From NCBI GenBank assembly GCA_002335845.1, contig DDCV01000013.1, forward strand, positions 1 through 9,113: a stretch of DNA of 9,113 nucleotides, read 5' to 3'. The position numbers and the translations under genes are program-made. Under the pieces are notes generated by a model that did not search any database, was not told the DNA's origin, and saw only the letters and a program-made list of their open reading frames with translations. Positions 1 through 7,529 of the stretch are shown here, one piece after another. Origin of the DNA: Rickettsiales bacterium UBA1997. GTDB lineage: Bacteria; Pseudomonadota; Alphaproteobacteria; Rickettsiales; UBA1997. Each line of letters opens with the position of its first letter. Within the stretch, counting starts at the first letter, position 1.

Positions 1-3
1 GTA

Positions 4-1269
4 TTATATTTTGCGCAATGCTTGTTCAAGATCTGCTATAATATCTTTTTCATCTTCAATACCAATTGAAATTCTCACTACATCTTCACTAGCACCCGCT
101 AATTGCTTTTCATTATCGCTAAGCTGACTATGTGTTGTGGTTGATGGGTGAATTATAAGAGTTCTAGAGTCTCCAACATTTGCAACATGGGATATTAGTT
201 TACAAGAATCTACCAATTTCTTACCGGCATCATCCCCACCCTTAATTCCAAATGTAAATACTGCTCCATAACCATTATTTAGATATTCTTGAGCTAAATT
301 ATTATAAGGACTAGATTCTAACCCTGGATATTTTACCCAATCAACTTTCTTGTGAGATTCTAGAAATTTCGCCACTTTTAAAGCGTTCGAGCAATGTTTT
401 TCCATTCTAAGTGGCAAAGTCTCGAGTCCTAACATAGTTAAAAAGGCGTTCATTGGTGCCATAACAGCTCCTAGGTCTCTAAGTCCGACCGCAATTCCTC
501 TAAAGGTAAAAGCCATTTTGCCACAGGCTTCATGAAATTTTAAGCCGTGATATGAAGGATCAGCCTTGGTTAGAAGTGGAAATTTATTACTCTGGCCCCA
601 ATCAAAGTTGCCGCTATCTATAACTATTCCACCTACGGCAGAGCCGTTGCCAGTGAGGAATTTTGTTGTTGAATTGATAATTATATCAGCGCCATTTTCT
701 ATTGGCCTAGTTAAGGCCGCAGTTGCAATTGTATTATCAACTAACAATGGAATACCATTATCATGAGCAACCTTGGAAATTGCCTTAATATCGGCAACTG
801 CACCCTCTGGATTTGACAGGCTTTCAACAAAGATAAATTTGGTTTTTGGCGTGATAGCTTGCTGTATTTCTTCTAAATTTTCCACATCAACAAATTCAAC
901 ATTCCAACCAAACTGCTTGAATGAATTTTTAAATTGATTGATAGATCCGCCATATAATTTTTTTGCTGCAATAAACTCATCACCAGATTGCAATAAATTG
1001 TGAAAAGCAGTAAGTTGCGCTGCGTGACCAGAAGAGCAAGCCACCGCTCCTACTCCACCCTCAACAGCGGCCATTCTTTCTTGCAAAGCTGAGATTGTTG
1101 GATTTGTTAGCCTAGAATAGATATATCCAACCTCCTTTAGCGAAAAAACATTTGCTGCGTGTTCTGCACTTTTAAAAATAAAAGCAGCCGATTGGTGTAT
1201 GGGAATTTGCCTTGCCCCAGTTTCATCAGGATTATTACCGGCATGAACACATAGACTGCTTAATTTCAT
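4..1269 (-). CDS. metY: O-acetylhomoserine sulfhydrylase (aminocarboxypropyltransferase), PLP-dependent
   Basis: Cytoplasmic PLP enzyme of the Cys/Met metabolism family. It is expected to convert O-acetylhomoserine plus sulfide to homocysteine, the direct sulfhydrylation route to methionine. The 421 residues are close to full MetY length. Visible motifs are YSRLTNPT (51-58, phosphate contacts), SSGHAA (79-84), LVDNT with the pyridine-nitrogen Asp at 178, and STTKFLTG with the Schiff-base Lys at 203. The central segment with ADPSYHG and the GLETLPLRM stretch is typical of MetY and is absent from shorter MetB/MetC proteins, which favours MetY over cystathionine gamma-synthase. An O-succinylhomoserine substrate (MetZ) is less likely but cannot be excluded by eye. 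The ATG at 1269 is followed at once by the family-typical N-terminus (xLCVHAG), so the start is secure. No Shine-Dalgarno is visible. It is separated from the upstream rluC by 138 bp and has its own promoter. The stop codon lies three bases from the window edge. Confidence 0.93.
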   Translation of the reverse strand: MKLSSLCVHAGNNPDETGARQIPIHQSAAFIFKSAEHAANVFSLKEVGYIYSRLTNPTISALQERMAAVEGGVGAVACSSGHAAQLTAFHNLLQSGDEFIAAKKLYGGSINQFKNSFKQFGWNVEFVDVENLEEIQQAITPKTKFIFVESLSNPEGAVADIKAISKVAHDNGIPLLVDNTIATAALTRPIENGADIIINSTTKFLTGNGSAVGGIVIDSGNFDWGQSNKFPLLTKADPSYHGLKFHEACGKMAFTFRGIAVGLRDLGAVMAPMNAFLTMLGLETLPLRMEKHCSNALKVAKFLESHKKVDWVKYPGLESSPYNNLAQEYLNNGYGAVFTFGIKGGDDAGKKLVDSCKLISHVANVGDSRTLIIHPSTTTHSQLSDNEKQLAGASEDVVRISIGIEDEKDIIADLEQALRKI

Positions 1270-1325
1270 GTTATTTAAATTATATTTAGGACAGGTACCA
1301 TATGCAAAAATTGTTTAGGGTAAAA

Positions 1326-1353
1326 ACTATATAAAGCAACTCAACTTTTTCAA
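1326..1353 (-). promoter_or_regulatory. Predicted sigma70-type promoter of metY
   Basis: Read on the minus strand, TTGAAA (1353-1348) and TATAGT (1331-1326) are separated by 16 nt, a good match to -35 and -10 boxes. Transcription would start near 1319, giving a leader of about 50 nt before the metY ATG. This is the best promoter match I found in the window and supports transcription of metY apart from the upstream rluC operon. It rests on consensus matching in AT-rich DNA, so it remains a prediction. Confidence 0.5.
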
Positions 1354-1369
1354 CACTATTTCGTTAAAT

Positions 1370-1384
1370 ATTAACCAGTGCGCT
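1370..1384 (+). repeat. Intergenic motif ATTAACCWGTG, copy 1
   Basis: The sequence ATTAACCAGTGCGCT lies in the 138-bp gap between the rluC stop and the metY start, upstream of the predicted metY promoter. It matches copies 2 (8087) and 3 (8944) over 11 bases with one A/T difference. It agrees with copy 3 at 13 of 15 positions. This copy also forms the left arm of a 9-bp, one-mismatch hairpin with a TGCG loop (1370-1391). That hairpin is not followed by a T-run on either strand, so it is not a convincing terminator for rluC. Function unknown; it could be a regulator-binding site. Confidence 0.4.
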
Positions 1385-1407
1385 GATTAGTTGAATCCTT
1401 TATTAAG

Positions 1408-2298
1408 TTAAAATTTATTTAATGAGTTGGGGCTAGGTTCGCTGGCGATAATTTCAATTTTATCTTTTGTAAGATATTGATCTATTACTATTTTATGAGC
1501 GTGAAGACACAATCTATCGCTGATATCTTTTTTAAGAACTGATTTGCCGCCATATTTCACATCATTAATAATTGGATGACCCAATTCCTTCATGTGAACC
1601 CTGAGTTGATGAGTTCTGCCAGTTATTGGTCGCAATTCAATAAGACAATAATCTGTGAATTTACGCAAAATCTTGAAATCAGTTATTGCCTCTTTGCCTT
1701 CTTCAAAATCTGGCAGAACTTTTTCATTTTTACCTTGAATTTTTTTGCGTAGAGGGATGTTTATTTTACCGTGATTTTTTGTAGGAATGCCATTTACTAA
1801 TGCGATATAGGTTTTTTTGATATTTTTATTCTTAAATGAATCAATCAAAAATTCAGCGGCGCTTTTGCTTTTTGCCATGAGCAAAATACCACTAGTATCT
1901 TTATCCAAGCGATGAACTAATTGATATGAATGATGCTTGGCAAAATCATCAACAGAAATTTTGATGCCACTTCCACCTTGCGTGGCAAGACCCGATGGTT
2001 TATTGATAGCAACGAAATCTTTATCTTCATATACTATCCAAGATTGGAACTTTTTGAGTTGCGACTGATTAAGAAAAGTTTTTTTGACTGAAATAGTTCG
2101 TAAATTTATATCAGAGATAATTTCTAAATTATCATTTTCTTGCAAGCGATATGAGGCCGGATGTGTTTTTGAATTTACTTTAATTTTTTTTTGACGAAGT
2201 AATTTTTGCGATAAAGCAAAGGAAATATCAAATATTTGGCACAAGGATTTATCAAGTCTAAAGCCCGAATGATCTTTGCTTATTATTAATTTCTTCAT
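1408..2298 (-). CDS. rluC: RluA-family 23S rRNA pseudouridine synthase, RluC-like
   Basis: Isomerises specific uridines in 23S rRNA to pseudouridine (E. coli RluC acts at 955, 2504 and 2580). The N-terminal ~60 residues look like an S4 RNA-binding domain (GFRLDKSL, LLRQKKIKVN). The catalytic domain follows: NKPSGLATQGG (99-109), the signature HRLDKDTSGILLMAK (129-143) with catalytic Asp132, and GRTHQLRVHMKELGHPI (227-243). DTSG rather than DTTG, and the KKTYIALV segment, favour RluC over RluD. The true target uridines cannot be read from the sequence. At 296 residues it is slightly shorter than E. coli RluC but complete. Its ATG overlaps the crcB stop codon by 4 nt (ATGA), implying translational coupling as last gene of the lysC-crcB-rluC operon. 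No clear intrinsic terminator follows it. Confidence 0.9.
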   Translation of the reverse strand: MKKLIISKDHSGFRLDKSLCQIFDISFALSQKLLRQKKIKVNSKTHPASYRLQENDNLEIISDINLRTISVKKTFLNQSQLKKFQSWIVYEDKDFVAINKPSGLATQGGSGIKISVDDFAKHHSYQLVHRLDKDTSGILLMAKSKSAAEFLIDSFKNKNIKKTYIALVNGIPTKNHGKINIPLRKKIQGKNEKVLPDFEEGKEAITDFKILRKFTDYCLIELRPITGRTHQLRVHMKELGHPIINDVKYGGKSVLKKDISDRLCLHAHKIVIDQYLTKDKIEIIASEPSPNSLNKF

Positions 2299-2693
2299 GA
2301 AAAAAATATTTTCATCAAATAAAAGCCAAAAAACACAGCAATAATAGCCAATATCATTGAAATAACGGCATATGTAACAGCATAAATATGTTGCCCAGCT
2401 GTTATAAGGCGAAAAAAATCAAGAGAAAAGGTAGAGAATGTGGTAAAGCCGCCAAGAAATCCAATAAGTGCAAAGCTTTTTAAATTAGGATTAATATTGT
2501 TAAAATTCCTAATCAAAAAATAATATAAAATTCCTGCCAAAATAGACCCGATAACATTAATGCCCAATGTTGCCCAAGGAAACTTAGTTAGTGCAACATT
2601 GCTTTCTCTAACAAATTTTGTGATAAAATCAGATAGTAAAAAGCGTGAAACTGACCCCAATGCGCCACCAACAGCTATTAATAGTAAGTTCAT
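2295..2693 (-). CDS. crcB: Fluoride exporter CrcB/Fluc, four-helix membrane channel
   Basis: Small inner-membrane protein that forms an antiparallel dimeric channel exporting toxic fluoride. The 132 residues contain four hydrophobic segments (about 2-20, 40-60, 73-93, 103-129). Family motifs are all present: GGALGSVSR (9-17) with conserved Arg17, WATLGINVIGS (40-50) with conserved Asn46, and GFLGGFTTFSTFS (78-90), which carries the phenylalanines lining the fluoride path and the Thr/Ser of the central sodium site. A single full-length gene is present, fitting a homodimer. Its ATG directly abuts the lysC stop codon (0-nt spacing), and its stop overlaps the rluC start. It therefore has no separate leader for a fluoride riboswitch and appears to be expressed with lysC. 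No Shine-Dalgarno is seen. Confidence 0.95.
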   Translation of the reverse strand: MNLLLIAVGGALGSVSRFLLSDFITKFVRESNVALTKFPWATLGINVIGSILAGILYYFLIRNFNNINPNLKSFALIGFLGGFTTFSTFSLDFFRLITAGQHIYAVTYAVISMILAIIAVFFGFYLMKIFFS

Positions 2694-3935
2694 TTAATTA
2701 GAATCTAGTCCAAAATCCCTATGCAAGGCTCTCACGGCTAGCTCGCCATATTCCTTAGAAATCAAGACTGATATTTTAATTTCTGAGGTCGATATTAATA
2801 ATAGATTAATACCCTTACTTGCCAAAGTCTTAAACATAGTGTGGGCCACGCCAGTATTGCTAATCATGCCGACGCCAATGACAGAAATTTTAGCAATATT
2901 TTCATCAATCAAAAATTCTTCATATTTGATTTCTTTTTCAATGGATTTGATAGCAATTTTAGCTCGCTCTAACTCTTCTTTAGTTGTGGTAAAAGTGATA
3001 TCGATAAAATTACCATCAGCGCTAACATTTTGAACGATCATGTCAACATTTATACCTTCCTTTGCTAGGGAGCCAAAAATTATTGCTGATAATCCAGAAT
3101 GATCAGGCATTTTCATTAAAGTTAATCTTACATCATTTTTGCTGTAGCTTATACCTGTTATTACTCTGCTTTCCATAATTTCTTCATTATTATTTACTAA
3201 AATTGTTCCTGACTTTTCATTAGCTTCTTGAAAAGTTGATAACACACGCACGCGAACATTGTGTGTCATAGCCATGACTACAGAGCGAGTTTGTAAAACT
3301 TTTGAACCGCTATAAGCCATCTCCAGCATTTCTTCATAGGTTATTTTATCTAATTTGCTAGCTTTGTCTGTTATGCGGGGGTCTGTGGTATAGACGCCGT
3401 TAACATCGGTATAAATATCACAAATATCAGCTTTTACAGCTGCTGCCACTGCAACTGCAGAAGTGTCGGATCCGCCACGACCAAGAGTTGCAACCCTGCC
3501 ATCCTTTTTGGTAACACCTTGAAAGCCGGCTACCACCAAAACATCATGATTATTTAGTGCCTTTAATAAAAATTCGCCATCAATTGATTTTATTTTGGCT
3601 TTACTATTAGTTTCGTCGGTAATAATTGGTATTTGCCAACCTAAAAAAGATCTAGCTTTGTAGCCCATTGACTGCAATTGCAAAGCTAAAATTCCACTAG
3701 TTATTTGCTCGCCACTAGCAGTAACGGAATCATATTCGGCTAGACTTTCTGGCGAGGTGAGATTTGAAACTTCATTACAATAGCCAACTAACCTGTTAGT
3801 TACTCCCGACATAGCAGAAACAACAACTATAACTTTGTTTTTTTTATCAAGCTCGTTTTTAACTTTATTAGCAACATTTTTAATACGCTCAATATCGCCA
3901 ACTGAGGTACCGCCAAATTTCTGAACAATTAACAT
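2694..3935 (-). CDS. lysC: Aspartate kinase, monofunctional with two ACT domains
   Basis: Phosphorylates aspartate to 4-phosphoaspartate, the first step toward lysine/diaminopimelate, threonine and methionine. The amino-acid kinase domain (about 1-235) shows KFGGTSV (6-12), TASGEQ (72-77, aspartate/phosphate site), LGRGGSDTSA (151-160) and YTDVNGVYTTDPR (175-187). Two ACT regulatory domains follow: about 265-335 (DHSGLSAIIFGSLAKEGINVDMI) and about 346-410 (GVGMISNTGVAHTMFKTLASKGIN, then ISTSEIKISVLI). This layout is that of feedback-inhibited LysC, usually controlled by lysine and threonine. There is no homoserine dehydrogenase fusion. The 413 residues match the normal alphaproteobacterial length. 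The start is secure because KFGGTSV begins at residue 6. It is the first gene of the lysC-crcB-rluC operon, and its leader can form a bulged hairpin (3964-4000). Confidence 0.97.
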   Translation of the reverse strand: MLIVQKFGGTSVGDIERIKNVANKVKNELDKKNKVIVVVSAMSGVTNRLVGYCNEVSNLTSPESLAEYDSVTASGEQITSGILALQLQSMGYKARSFLGWQIPIITDETNSKAKIKSIDGEFLLKALNNHDVLVVAGFQGVTKKDGRVATLGRGGSDTSAVAVAAAVKADICDIYTDVNGVYTTDPRITDKASKLDKITYEEMLEMAYSGSKVLQTRSVVMAMTHNVRVRVLSTFQEANEKSGTILVNNNEEIMESRVITGISYSKNDVRLTLMKMPDHSGLSAIIFGSLAKEGINVDMIVQNVSADGNFIDITFTTTKEELERAKIAIKSIEKEIKYEEFLIDENIAKISVIGVGMISNTGVAHTMFKTLASKGINLLLISTSEIKISVLISKEYGELAVRALHRDFGLDSN

Positions 3936-3963
3936 TAAATATAACTTTTTGTCGAAGATTTAG

Positions 3964-4000
3964 GTTGGAGTTTTTGAATTAGCTATTTTAAGCTCCCAAC
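3964..4000 (-). other. Bulged inverted repeat in the lysC leader
   Basis: GTTGGAGTT (3964-3972) pairs with AGCTCCCAAC (3991-4000) through nine pairs. One is G-T in the plus-strand reading, and C3995 is bulged; the loop is 18 nt. If lysC transcription starts near 4005, as the predicted promoter implies, this hairpin lies almost at the 5' end of the lysC mRNA. No T-run follows in the lysC direction, so it does not look like an attenuator terminator, and the leader is far too short for a lysine riboswitch. Alternatives are an operator for a dimeric regulator or chance. Confidence 0.3.
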
Positions 4001-4011
4001 AATATAAATCT

Positions 4012-4041
4012 ATTATAATTAATTATTTTTGAAATATGCAA
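4012..4041 (-). promoter_or_regulatory. Predicted lysC promoter, overlapping the ppiD start
   Basis: On the minus strand TTGCAT (4041-4036) and a perfect TATAAT (4017-4012) are separated by 18 nt, placing transcription start near 4005 and leaving a leader of about 70 nt for lysC. The -35 box coincides with the first codons of ppiD. The same bases also read TATAAT on the plus strand (4014-4019), correctly oriented to serve as a -10 for ppiD, but no good -35 is visible about 17 nt before it. The two divergent promoters may therefore share this site. Consensus matching only. Confidence 0.35.
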
Positions 4042-5964
4042 CAATTTAGAAATTTAACTGATAAAATTTATTTTAAAGTATTTCTCGGTTTTATCGCGGT
4101 GAGTTTTGTAATGTTTGGAGTGAGTAGCTTTTTAGTAGGAGATGTTAATGAATGGGTTGTTAAAATTGGTGATAAGCAAGTTAGTAAAAGAGAATTTTCG
4201 CAATTAATACAAAGACGAAGTTCGGCATCTTTAAGAGAAATGGGGGATGAAGAAGCTGTTGCCTATCTAAATTCTGATAAATTTCAACAAGACGCATTAT
4301 CAAGCTTGGTAAATCAAAAACGATACGAGATTTTAGGTGAGCACTTTGATTTTATTGCTGATTATGACTTAATATTGCAAGAAATTGCTCGAGATGTCAA
4401 TTTTCGTAATTTCGAAGGCAAGTTCGATCGCGATAGTTTCAGTAATTTTTTATTATATAATGGCATTGATGAAAGTGACTATATCGAGTCTTTGAGTAAA
4501 AATATTTCGGCAGAAATAGTGATCAAATCAATTTCGGCCAGCGCTCCTATAAAAAGCAGCATAGCTATTGCGCAAGAAGAGGCCTATCGTCAATTAAGAG
4601 TAGTTGATATTATTAACATAACTAGCAAAAATATCACCAATATCGAAGCGCCAACAGATGATGAAGTGAATCAATTTTATAGCAAAAACGCAGAAAAATA
4701 TGTTGAGCCTGAGAGGCGCGCAATAACTTATCTTGAATTTTCAAAAGAAGATTTAACTAAAAATGTTAAAATTAGCGAAGAGGAGTTGTTGACTTATTAT
4801 CAAGATAATATGGATCAATATGTGGAAGGTCAAATAAGAGACAGCCTGCATTTGATGTTTGATGATTATGACGAGGCTGATTCATTTTTAAAAAAATATG
4901 AATCATCTCTCAAAGATGATAAAGCCGATCCCGTTTCTAAATTTTCCACTCTTGCCAAAAAAATATTACAGCAAGATGAGGATTCCATAGAGCTGAATAA
5001 TATAGGTCGAGATTCCATCTTTCCTGAGCTAGCAAATGTTATTTTTAATTTGCAAATTAATCAACATAGCTCGGTAGTAAAATCAACTATCGGCTATCAT
5101 ATTGTGTTGTTAACGAATATTCACAAACCTAAACAAATGGGTTTTGATGAGGTAAAAAATGATATTGAAATCGCTTTAATTGACCAAAAAAGAGAGGAAA
5201 TATTACAACATAAATTAAGCGAAATTGATGATAATTTATTACTTACCAACTCCATATCAAAAACTGCCAAAAGATTTGTACTAACTCACAAATCCGATCC
5301 AATAATAATTGATTCGCTGGGATTTAATAAAAAAAATACAAAAGAAAAAGTAGTGGAAAAATTCAGTGAATTCTTGAGTAGAGCTTTTTCTTTAGAAGAG
5401 GGCCAAATATCAGAGATAATACATGATATAAAGGCTGACAAGCTATATGTATTCAAGGTACAGAAAATTATCGAAGAAAGGCAAAAAGAGTTAGAAAAAA
5501 TCAAGCAGCAAGTTGTATCTGATTTTTTACAAGATAAAAGAACCAAGAAATTGCAAGAATTAAGTCAAAAAATAGAGCAGGAAGTATCTAGTAACCCAGC
5601 ATCTTTTGCTAACATTGCCAAGAAATATAATTTAAAAATTGATAAGGGAGTTGAGTTACCAAGGGAATATATGGTAACATTAGAAGATGATAGCAAAGTT
5701 CCTTATAAAAACAAGTTTTTGCTAGAGGTGTTTAAGTTAAATATTGACCAATCCACTCCTGCCATAATGGGCAGCAAAGATATATATTTTATAGCTAAGC
5801 TAAATAAGATATCACAAAAAAATATTCCTAAAAAAGATCATGCTAAAATTTTAAATTTATCCAAAAGTCGCTTTCGTCAAGAGATGATAGATGAATTTAA
5901 CCAATATTTAACTGACAAGTATAAAGTCAGAATTAATAAAAAGGCGCTCTCAGGTGGTTTATAA
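4036..5964 (+). CDS. ppiD: PpiD/SurA-like periplasmic peptidyl-prolyl isomerase chaperone, membrane-anchored
   Basis: Inner-membrane-anchored periplasmic foldase that helps newly exported proteins fold. The short cytosolic start (MQQFRNLTDK) and one transmembrane helix (about 13-34, ending SFVMFGVSSFL) match the PpiD N-terminus. A SurA-N-type chaperone region follows from about 40 to 190 (VVKIGDKQVSKREFSQLIQ). A parvulin-like domain spans about 264-362: His272 (RDSLHLMF) and His355 (IGYHIVLL) are at the expected conserved places, but the usual GDLGW stretch has become ELNNIGRDS, so isomerase activity is doubtful, as in E. coli PpiD. The C-terminal ~280 residues are charged, helix-rich and chaperone-like. 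The 642 residues fit the family. Its end overlaps the trpE start by 11 nt. No Shine-Dalgarno precedes the ATG. I recall ppiD next to trpE as recurrent in alphaproteobacteria. Confidence 0.88.
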   Translation: MQQFRNLTDKIYFKVFLGFIAVSFVMFGVSSFLVGDVNEWVVKIGDKQVSKREFSQLIQRRSSASLREMGDEEAVAYLNSDKFQQDALSSLVNQKRYEILGEHFDFIADYDLILQEIARDVNFRNFEGKFDRDSFSNFLLYNGIDESDYIESLSKNISAEIVIKSISASAPIKSSIAIAQEEAYRQLRVVDIINITSKNITNIEAPTDDEVNQFYSKNAEKYVEPERRAITYLEFSKEDLTKNVKISEEELLTYYQDNMDQYVEGQIRDSLHLMFDDYDEADSFLKKYESSLKDDKADPVSKFSTLAKKILQQDEDSIELNNIGRDSIFPELANVIFNLQINQHSSVVKSTIGYHIVLLTNIHKPKQMGFDEVKNDIEIALIDQKREEILQHKLSEIDDNLLLTNSISKTAKRFVLTHKSDPIIIDSLGFNKKNTKEKVVEKFSEFLSRAFSLEEGQISEIIHDIKADKLYVFKVQKIIEERQKELEKIKQQVVSDFLQDKRTKKLQELSQKIEQEVSSNPASFANIAKKYNLKIDKGVELPREYMVTLEDDSKVPYKNKFLLEVFKLNIDQSTPAIMGSKDIYFIAKLNKISQKNIPKKDHAKILNLSKSRFRQEMIDEFNQYLTDKYKVRINKKALSGGL

Positions 5965-7480
5965 TTTAGATCAAAAACAATTTGCCAAGATTAAGGATTC
6001 GGGTGAGGGCTTTGTCTTTTTTAAAAAAATTAGCTCTGATTTTATAACCCCGGTTCTATCCTTTGCTAAATTATCGCAGAAATATAGCAGTAATCTTTTT
6101 CTATTTGAGTCGGTAGAAAAAGGTAGCAATAAGGGGCGCTTTTCTGTGATAGGACTTGATCCTGATATGATATGGAAGTGCCAAGATAATAAATCTTTTA
6201 TAAATGAAAAAGCAGCCATAGATAGAAATTTATTTACGGAGCAGAAAAATGATGGCAAGCGTGACAATATAAATAATCTAAGAAATTTTATCAATAAATC
6301 ACAAATAAATTGGAAAAATACCAAATATAATAATTCGCAATTGCCATCAATATGTAGCGGAGTTTTTGGCTATATGGGCTATGATATGGTTAATCATATG
6401 GAGCAAATGAATAATAAAGTTCATAATGATGATATTGCCATTCCTGATTCTATTTTTATCAGGCCGCAAATCATTATTGTTTTTGACAGCTTGTTTGATG
6501 TTGCTTTAATCTGTGCGCCAAGATTCAAAGATAGTGATGTTGATTATGATATTTTGCACAGCAAGATAGAATCAGTGGTGCAAATTTTAGAAGCGCCTTA
6601 TTCTCAAGATGCAAAGCCAATCTCTGATATTGAGTTTGATTTTAAGTCAAATTACACTCAGGAGCAATTTTGTAAAATTGTTGAAAAATGCAAAGATTAT
6701 ATCAAAAGTGGTGATATATTCCAGGTGCTGCCATCTCAGCGTTTTATTTCTGATTTTCCTTGCCAGATAGATGAATTTGACTTTTATCGCTCCCTTAGAT
6801 CAATTAACCCATCGCCATTTTTATTCTATTTAAAATTTGATGATTTTGTTATTACAGGCTCAAGTCCAGAAATAATGGCTTCTTTAAAGGAGAAAATAGT
6901 TACAATTAGGCCTTTAGCCGGAACAAGAGAAAGAGGTGTGGATAAAGAGGAAGATCAAAAAATTGCACAGGACTTACTTCATGATAAAAAAGAAATAGCT
7001 GAACATTTAATGCTAATTGATTTGGGGCGTCATGATGTGGGTAGAGTTTCTAAAGATGGTTCTGTTAGAGTAACTGAGCAAATGATTATTGAGAATTACT
7101 CGCATGTTATGCATATTTCATCAAATGTTGAGGGTATTTTGAAAGATGATTGCGATGCTTTAGATGTGCTAATTTCTGGATTTCCTGCTGGCACAGTTAG
7201 CGGTGCACCAAAAATCAGAGCAATGGAAATAATAAATGAAATTGAAAAAGAGAAAAGAAGTTTTTATGCAGGATGCGTTGGTTATTTTGCCAGCAATGGT
7301 GATATGGAAACTTGTATTACCCTACGATCAGCTTTAATAAAATTAGGTAAAATTTATCTGCAAGCTGGTGCTGGCGTGGTTTTTGATTCAAAGCCAGAAT
7401 CAGAATATCAAGAATGCATTAATAAAGCTTACGCCCTAATAAAAGCTTGCATGAATATTAAAAATTTTAACCATAAATAA
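5954..7480 (+). CDS. trpE: Anthranilate synthase component I
   Basis: Converts chorismate to anthranilate, the first committed step of tryptophan synthesis, using ammonia supplied by the TrpG glutaminase subunit. The N-terminal domain carries the feedback-site motif LFLFES (48-53), and GRFSVIG follows at 61-67. The chorismate-binding domain (about 235-500) carries NPSPFLFYL (285-293, also part of the tryptophan site), TGSSPEIM (301-308), IRPLAGTRERG (318-328), HLMLIDLGRHDVGRV (351-365), YSHVMH (382-387), FPAGTVSGAPKIRAME (410-425) and the C-terminal QAGAGVVFDS (470-479). The usual DLGRND here reads DLGRHD (His360). It starts with GTG and overlaps ppiD by 11 nt. AAGG (5941-5944) lies 9 nt upstream, the only SD-like site among the genes here. 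No downstream Met could restore full length, and 508 residues is normal. trpG does not follow, so the partner must be encoded elsewhere. Confidence 0.96.
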   Translation: MVYNLDQKQFAKIKDSGEGFVFFKKISSDFITPVLSFAKLSQKYSSNLFLFESVEKGSNKGRFSVIGLDPDMIWKCQDNKSFINEKAAIDRNLFTEQKNDGKRDNINNLRNFINKSQINWKNTKYNNSQLPSICSGVFGYMGYDMVNHMEQMNNKVHNDDIAIPDSIFIRPQIIIVFDSLFDVALICAPRFKDSDVDYDILHSKIESVVQILEAPYSQDAKPISDIEFDFKSNYTQEQFCKIVEKCKDYIKSGDIFQVLPSQRFISDFPCQIDEFDFYRSLRSINPSPFLFYLKFDDFVITGSSPEIMASLKEKIVTIRPLAGTRERGVDKEEDQKIAQDLLHDKKEIAEHLMLIDLGRHDVGRVSKDGSVRVTEQMIIENYSHVMHISSNVEGILKDDCDALDVLISGFPAGTVSGAPKIRAMEIINEIEKEKRSFYAGCVGYFASNGDMETCITLRSALIKLGKIYLQAGAGVVFDSKPESEYQECINKAYALIKACMNIKNFNHK

Positions 7481-7529
7481 GCAATCAAAGATAAGAATTG
7501 CGGTAAACTAATTATAAAATTATTTGATT

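Noticed and set aside
1370..1391. Possible rluC terminator hairpin with TGCG loop
   Set aside because: The nine-pair stem has a mismatch and a G-T pair, and no T-run follows in the rluC direction. The ATTAACCAGTG part is better noted as a repeated motif.
5286..5546. Minus-strand open frame inside ppiD
   Set aside because: It lies wholly antisense to a convincing CDS. Its Ser/Cys-rich, low-complexity translation is typical of antisense AT-rich coding DNA.
7467..7474. TTAACCAT, identical to the CtrA half-site recalled from alphaproteobacteria, at the end of trpE
   Set aside because: It encodes the last residues of TrpE, lacks a TTAA-N7 partner, and TTAACC also occurs inside other genes here (near 5897 and 6804), so chance explains it.
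7481..7501. Possible terminator after trpE: GCAAT and ATTGC inverted repeat
   Set aside because: The stem has only five pairs with an 11-nt loop and no T-run follows.
7524..7529. Alternative TTG start for the PEBP lipoprotein, two codons upstream
   Set aside because: The ATG at 7530 gives a typical M-K-K signal peptide with the lipobox at Cys16. The TTG adds only two residues and has no better ribosome-binding site.
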